From Catonia carolina (taxonomy: Eukaryota > Arthropoda > Insecta > Hemiptera > Achilidae), in contig JAQMRL010000001.1 in NCBI GenBank assembly GCA_035578175.1, forward strand, positions 239,211,038 to 239,275,037: DNA of 64,000 nucleotides. Direction: 5' to 3'. The translations under genes were made by a program, and so were the position numbers. The notes below the pieces were generated by a model. That model had not been told where the DNA came from. It made no database searches and worked only from the letters and a program-made list of their open reading frames with translations. How positions within the stretch are numbered: the first letter of the stretch is position 1; every line of letters begins with the position of its first letter. Shown in pieces: positions 59,043 to 64,000 of the stretch.

Positions 59043-59218
59043 GCGCCGGACTGGATTCCCAGGAAGGTGAAAGCGACGAAGTTCTTGAATTACAGGATTC
59101 GGATTCAGTAGTAATTTCGAAAATAATTTTTATAATAGGACTGTTGTACCTCTTCAACTGTAGAAATCCCTATATCGGAGTGAAGAGTGCCATTTTTTCA
59201 ATCGGAGTGTTCGCATAA
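59043..59218 (+). CDS. Candidate terminal coding exon (hypothetical)
   Basis: After a pyrimidine-rich tract ending TTTAG (59038-59042), a frame of 57 codons stays open to TAA at 59216-59218. It begins AGLDSQEGESDEVLELQDSD, an acidic stretch, followed by a hydrophobic segment VVISKIIFIIGLLYLF and a short tail. The first part is less AT-rich than the surroundings. AATAAA follows at 59238-59243, a suitable distance for a polyadenylation signal. I do not recognise the protein and saw no upstream exon in the window. A chance open frame or a piece of an unrecognised transposable element are real alternatives. Confidence 0.22.
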
Positions 59219-59237
59219 ATTTTATTTAAAGTGCTAA

Positions 59238-59243
59238 AATAAA
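59238..59243 (+). terminator. Possible polyadenylation signal
   Basis: AATAAA 20 bp after the stop of the candidate exon. The hexamer is common by chance in DNA this AT-rich. Confidence 0.2.
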
Positions 59244-60354
59244 CGTAGTATAACAAAAGAAACACCAATAAGAAAAGCGACAAATAATTAATTAACAATT
59301 TGATATTTTCTTCTTATAAGAACAAAGAAATGAGCAGAAAGAATTTAATGGCACATAGATTACAATGATGTAAAATGTATCTCTGTTTGAGATGTAGTTA
59401 CAGCTTGACCGGAAATTGAGTGGATAGTAATTAATTAATTCATTTAATTAAACAAATGAACTGGAAATGACTAAACGAACGCTAGTCGTGAATTGACTTT
59501 GATGTGTTGCAAGCTATCCCAAAGGAAAACAGCATCGCTTAGGGCAAATTAGAGAGTGGGATTTTGTGGTGGCCAAGTAAATCTTCTCTTTCTGGTTTAC
59601 GCACACAGAAAATTGTAGTACATGTATTAGGATTTTATAAAACGTCTGCAGATGTATGAAATGTTTTCACAAAAAATGTCAAATTCATGTAAGTTTAATT
59701 TTGTAAAATGTACTTTTAACTTTAATTAAAATTGTTGAATCTATCTACACCAGGAGAAAAACAATCTGAAGACACATAAACCCTTGAGGATTCTGAGATA
59801 TATTTACATTAATTAATTTATTTTTTTTTTTGTAATTCCACACAATTTAAAATTCTGATTATCACTTTTAATGGGAATGTTTATTTAAAAAACAAATTAA
59901 CCTTTCTTCAATTAACATTTTTTTAATATCAAGAAAACACAGCTTTTAACCAATCTGTAGAAACGCATAAATTAAAGAATGTGTTATCCGATCTAATTTT
60001 TCCATTTTATTTTTGAAAATTTTAAGTTGTCTGAAAATAGTTAAATATTTTTGAAAATTATTCTGAAACATGTAACTTATTCCATATTTTAAAATAATTT
60101 CAATAATGTAAATTTTTGACAAAATACCACAACTTCCCGATCTTTTCTTCAGCTGCCCTGCCCGGTTCAGACTGGCGATTATAATGGCAAAGTAAAATTT
60201 GCTACTACTGGTCAAAAGAGCTCTATCGAGGTCTTGTCAAATCACTTCATAATACGCCTACTTGGCCATTCACTCCTCACTTGGCCATTTAGTCTTTATC
60301 AAAATAGTTTAGGCTGACATTAACTTATTAACTTATTGTTAACTTATTATTAAC
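59244..60354. other. Unassigned
   Basis: AT-rich; the 89-codon reverse frame at 59946-60215 is unsupported. Confidence 0.5.
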
Positions 60355-60547
60355 GTAACCAATGAAATACTCCACAATGATCTAACCCTACCCTACATAA
60401 AAGAAGAAATTAAACAACAGCGAAAAACATTTACAAAAACTAGAAGACCATCAGAATCCATTAGCGATTAACCTCCTCGACAACAGCGAAGATACTCACA
60501 GACTGAAACGTTTTAAAACACTAAACATACCTCTACGATTTTGTTAA
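60355..60547 (+). mobile_element. Jockey-clade LINE, extreme C-terminal end
   Basis: NEILHNDLTLPYIKEEIKQ is followed, after one frameshift, by LEDHQNPLAINLLDNSEDTH and RLKRFKTLNIPLRFC with TAA at 60545-60547. This is the same terminus as in the copies at 23764-26290 and 49640-50025 ('HPN.LA.NLLDNS...RRLKRF...DLP.RF'). Only ~60 codons remain. Confidence 0.8.
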
Positions 60548-61387
60548 TCGTTTAAACGTTTTTTCTTTTCTACTTCAACTACTAATCATCGTCATTTCAT
60601 AATAGACATCGTTATCATTTCTATCATCGTAATCATCTCCAGCTTCAACAACTTTGTGTTTCAAGATGTCGATTCACAGTCCACAAATTTAGTTTTGTAC
60701 ATAAATACATATACATTTTCTTCACATTTAGTCTTGTTGGAACACACTACTGAGTGTGGTTATTATTTTAATTCTAAGGACATTAGGCCTACTCAGATTT
60801 TCTAGTCTTTGCTTAAAGTTTTAGTATTTATAAACTGATTGTAAAAGAAATACACTGATACAAAAAAAATAAGTTTAAAGAAAGTCGTTTTATTATTTAT
60901 TATATTCAAATCCCGAAAGGATCATAGATTAGTTTTTACAATATCATATAATTTCCATGTACACAACAAATTTAAATTCAATTACGAATCGGCTTAATTA
61001 AATAACTAAGCTAAGTAAATGAAAATAAATGATTCAGTTAAATTGTGAAAGTGAGCAAACTTAGGTGCTTTCATCCCAAACCCCGAATTAGTATTTCATA
61101 AACCTCCGCAATAGTTAGTAAATCAATATTAGAGAAGCCACACATAAAAACCCACAAAGCCGATTAGATTATAGATTTGCCGTCCAATTACGAACGACTT
61201 AATTTGTTGCGTATTACGAACACAAAATTGCTATCATTTTCAACAAGCCAATATTTGTTAGGCCTCTCGTAATTGAAACATAATACATTATTTAACTGAT
61301 ATATTGGGGTCAGTATATAGTATAGTTTTCTTTTTGTATTATCGATTTCAGTAAAATATTTTATCCGTAATAGTAAAATAATAATGA
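60548..61387. other. Unassigned
   Basis: AT-rich; no feature supported. Confidence 0.5.
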
Positions 61388-61447
61388 TTAAGGGGGGATT
61401 GTAGTGGAAAAATGAAAAAAATCGATTTTCCCTTTTTTATTATAATT

Positions 61448-61609
61448 TTAGTTTAACGTCCAACTGTTTTGCAATCACTGTAAATGCAGACGGTGAAGGA
61501 TGAAATGATTTTATGCAACGTATGAAAATATATGCCGTGCCTGAGTGGGATTCAAACCCAAGACCGCATTATGAGAGGCGAGCACGTTACGAATTATTAC
61601 GCCAATGCG
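61448..61609 (-). mobile_element. tRNA-headed SINE (type T1), reverse strand
   Basis: Reverse strand: CCGCATTGGCGTAAT, AACGTGCTCGCCTCTCATAA, a B-box-like GGGTTTGAATCCC, CATACGTTGCATAAAATC, then CCGTCTGCATTTACAGTGAT and ACGTTAAAC. The first bases of the head are missing. The A box is mutated. The 69-codon frame at 61513-61722 crosses it and is not a gene. Confidence 0.85.
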
Positions 61610-61917
61610 GTTTTCACTTTTTAAGCTCATATTGTAGTTTGAAATTCCCTCTTTCCAACGCCACCAAAATTACGTTTCTGCGAAAACTAGAAATATTTTT
61701 TTTAAATTATTTTAGTCCATGATGTTTTGCTAGGATTTCACTTACCACTTTGGAGAATTAGAAAATATTTTTTTCTGTTTTAGCGCCATTTTGGTAAAGA
61801 TCTAATTATTATTTATTTTTTATATATGTTACTAGTACTTTTCTTATTGTTTATCAACTAACAGTTGGCAATGATGAGCAGCTGTTTACAATAAAAGTGA
61901 ATTATTAACATGTAAAT

Positions 61918-62245
61918 CCCACCGGGTTGGTCTAGAGGTAAAGTCGTCGCCAAAATCAGCTGTTTAACAGCTGATTTTCGGAGACGAAGGTTCCTGGTTC
62001 AAATCCTAGTAAAGTTAGTTACTTTTATACGGATTTGAATACTAGACAGTGGTTACCGGTGTACTTTGATGGTTGGGGTTCAATTAACCATACTCTCTCA
62101 GGAATGGTCGGCCTGGGTCTGTACAAGACTACACCTCATTTACACGTCATACACATCATCCTCATCTCATTGGGTCATGGGGTTGCTTATTGTTCTGAAT
62201 TGAACAGATTGCAACGTACACAAATTAGGAATAAAAAAAAAAAAA
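61918..62245 (+). mobile_element. tRNA-headed SINE (type T3), reference copy
   Basis: The A-box-like TTGGTCTAGAGGTAAAG and the B box CTGGTTCAAATCC flank a perfect palindromic arm (AAAATCAGCTGTT, one T, and its reverse complement). The body contains GGATTTGAATACTAGACAGT, GGTTACCGGTGTACTTTGAT, CTCTCAGGAATGGTCGGCCT, TCTGTACAAGACTACACCTC and TTGTTCTGAATTGAACAGAT. It ends in poly(A). An exact 14-bp duplication ATTAACATGTAAAT is at 61904-61917 and 62246-62259. The frame at 62035-62250 is inside. Confidence 0.93.
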
Positions 62246-62295
62246 ATTAACATGTAAATATAGTACGTAATTTTGAGTGCTAACTTTACATTTGA

Positions 62296-62579
62296 CCCAC
62301 CGGGTTGGTCTAGAAGTAAAGTTGTCGCCAAAATCAGCTGTTACACAGCTGATTTTCGGAGACGATGGATGAATGCTAGACAGTGGTTACCGGTGTACTT
62401 TGATGGTTGGGGTTCAATTAACCATACTCTCTCAGGAATGGTCGGCCTGAGTCTGTACAAGACTACACCTCATATACACGTCATACATATCATCCTCATC
62501 TCATTGGGTCATGGGGTTGCTTATTGTTCTGAATTGAACAGATTGCAACGTACACACATTAAGTAGGAATTAAAAAAAA
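62296..62579 (+). mobile_element. tRNA-headed SINE (type T3), copy lacking the B box
   Basis: Identical architecture to the copy at 61918, but ~45 bp between GGAGACGA and GCTAGACAGTGG are missing, and the B box is among them. AACTTTACAT flanks it at 62282-62291 and 62580-62589, with four extra bases (TTGA) before the SINE start, so the duplication is slightly imperfect. The palindromic arm has one change (GTTACACAGCTG). The frame at 62273-62566 is inside. Confidence 0.9.
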
Positions 62580-62969
62580 AACTTTACATGCGTTTTACCG
62601 AAAATTTATATTTTCTGTACAAATGTTCCTTTTTCTGAAAAACTATTAAAGATACAGTTCTGAACTTTTTACAGCAGTTATAGCTGTATAAGATACACAT
62701 ACTGGACCACATTTATGCGAAAACATTGGTTACAAAAAAGATTATTAGGTATGAAAAATCAGTGAAAAAAAAATTTTTAACTATCACAGAAATTTTTTTC
62801 CAACCTCCCAAAAATGGGATCAATATGAATGTGCTTTAGTAACTTAATAAAACCTATAACTACACGCTGTAAAAATTTCAGAAGGTTCCATTGAATAGTT
62901 TCTGAGAAAAAGGAACATGAATTTGGTAAAATTAACATGGGTAGCATAGGCACTACAACCCCCCCTTAA

Positions 62970-63384
62970 GGTAACAATATCAAAATTTGATAATCATTAA
63001 GATTACCGGATCGTTTCAAAATTAATTAAAAGATAAAATAATGATAAACATCCGCCATCAACATCTGCTTCATTTAAATTACCGAAGAAATTTATATAAG
63101 ACTCACAACTAGCTACGCTTCACCACCAACAAAAATTGTAGCGTTTAAGCTCCCAAATTACCTTACACATTGAAAACTAAATCGCCTTGTAAAAAAAATA
63201 ATTTGGAAACAGAAAATTTGTTGACATCAGTTTGAATCACCTGCGGAAAGGAAGAATTTTAGGAAGATGACCTTCCGAGTTTAAGCAGTGTCGGGGTAAA
63301 TCACTTCTTCCACCCTTTTAACAACGTTAGACAATTTAAAAAAATAAATATGGTAGGCAAATCATTAGTCGAAACAAAATATTG
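62970..63384. other. Unassigned
   Basis: No feature supported; it may include decayed upstream parts of the transposase fragment that follows. Confidence 0.4.
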
Positions 63385-63480
63385 AAATGGCCACCACGTT
63401 TTCCTGACCTAGCGCTATCCCACTCTGTCCTGTGGGGTTGGATGAATTCAATTACTTTTTTAAAAAACGGATCTTTTTAA
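63385..63480 (+). mobile_element. Mariner-like transposase fragment
   Basis: The translation KWPPRFPDLALSHSVLWGWM matches the third catalytic block 'WPPRSPDLTP.DFFLWGY.K' found in the deleted element at 31847-32460 and related transposases. Frames are disrupted on both sides, and I see no inverted ends. Confidence 0.55.
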
Positions 63481-64000
63481 ACACGAAATGATCTAACGAA
63501 TCAAATAATATAACCTATATAAAGGTTACTTCTGCCCTTACGATTCGTTATGGTACTAGAAAAGATTAAATTCTTCCAACGAAATCATGCATTTTACAAA
63601 ACAGAAGCCGTATCGGGCTACTTTTTAGGAAATAAGAAATAACTTTATTTTATCAATTTCATTTTTCATTGATTTACAAATTTCAACGAAAGCTGAGAGA
63701 AAACTGCATGAAGTTCAAACAAACTTGCGGAAAATAACGCTTAGAAACTAAACATATAAAATTCGTTTCTTACTCTTTAATGGACATATGAAGATACGCC
63801 AACCTTTAATTCTAGTTTATTCCTCCGGGTTTGTATAACCCAGTTAATGATGGTTAAGCAATAAACTTATTGTAGGTTGAGCCACAAAATAGCCTGTATC
63901 ATTGGTCGATGAAATTTATTAAATAAAATAATAACATAAATTATTAATTAATAACTTTGAAACAACTGTGTATTATACTGCATTGTATTGGATTACTCTA
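63481..64000. other. Unassigned
   Basis: AT-rich DNA to the end of the window; no supported feature. Confidence 0.5.

Larger units (their letters stand above)
61392..62965. mobile_element. TTAA-flanked inverted-repeat element carrying three SINEs
   Basis: The ends form a 15-bp inverted repeat: GGGGGGATTGTAGTG on the left and CACTACAACCCCCCC on the right (one mismatch), each bordered by TTAA (61388-61391, 62966-62969). Three SINEs and their duplications account for about half the length; the remaining ~0.8 kb has no transposase. A piggyBac-type TTAA target fits, but the termini begin with G rather than the usual CCC. PIF/Harbinger with a TTA or TAA target is an alternative. Confidence 0.6.

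Noticed and set aside
60895..60935. Another reverse copy of the 24162 LTR end (AAATCCCGAAAGGATC)
   Set aside because: Only ~25 bp resemble it, and neighbouring sequence is not collinear.
1..64000. CRISPR arrays, bacterial operons, phage or defence systems
   Set aside because: No direct-repeat/spacer arrays or bacterial gene structure; the content is a eukaryotic repeat landscape.

Overview
The window is AT-rich, intron-less-looking eukaryotic DNA, most likely an intergenic or long intronic stretch of an insect genome. The evidence is its repeat content: jockey-, CR1- and R1-type LINE fragments, a mariner with an arthropod-style transposase, several tRNA-headed SINE families and solo LTRs. 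I cannot name the species; a hemipteran would fit but this is a weak guess. There is no bacterial-style gene organisation, and I found no host gene that I can identify. The only host-like coding signal is one short candidate terminal exon near 59.0-59.2 kb. Everything below was read by eye without alignment software, so repeat borders are approximate unless a target-site duplication (TSD) is given.

Layout: 0-6 kb holds a fragment of a ~930-bp repeat called here HR, a foldback repeat, a reverse-strand LTR remnant and a ~750-bp LTR. 6-21 kb is mostly unassigned AT-rich DNA with SINEs, a CR1-like LINE tail, a second foldback copy and a disrupted HR copy. 21-31 kb is a dense nest: a 'SINE-A' copy split by a solo LTR, a jockey LINE split by another solo LTR and by a SINE-A, and a GC-rich solo LTR between two more SINE-A copies. 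31-42 kb has HR copies, an internally deleted mariner-like element, a LINE 3' end, a second copy of the ~750-bp LTR with a tRNA-Lys-like primer-binding site, and a piggyBac-like MITE. 42.8-44.1 kb is a complete but dead mariner. 44.4-48.1 kb is a 1.86-kb direct tandem duplication; each unit carries a cluster of CCAAT boxes and CRE (TGACGTCA-type) motifs. 48-64 kb has further LINE tails (jockey, R1-clade), SINEs, a hairpin and a TTAA-flanked inverted-repeat element containing three SINEs.

The elements do not work together as a pathway. What they offer is a readable insertion history: exact TSDs, an empty-site paralogue, and host elements that become contiguous when the insert is mentally removed. 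The most unusual pieces are the duplicated CCAAT/CRE block, the SINE family whose tRNA-like head has a perfect 13-bp palindromic arm, and a SINE-A copy whose terminal hairpin is inverted in place. I see no convincing new multi-gene system.
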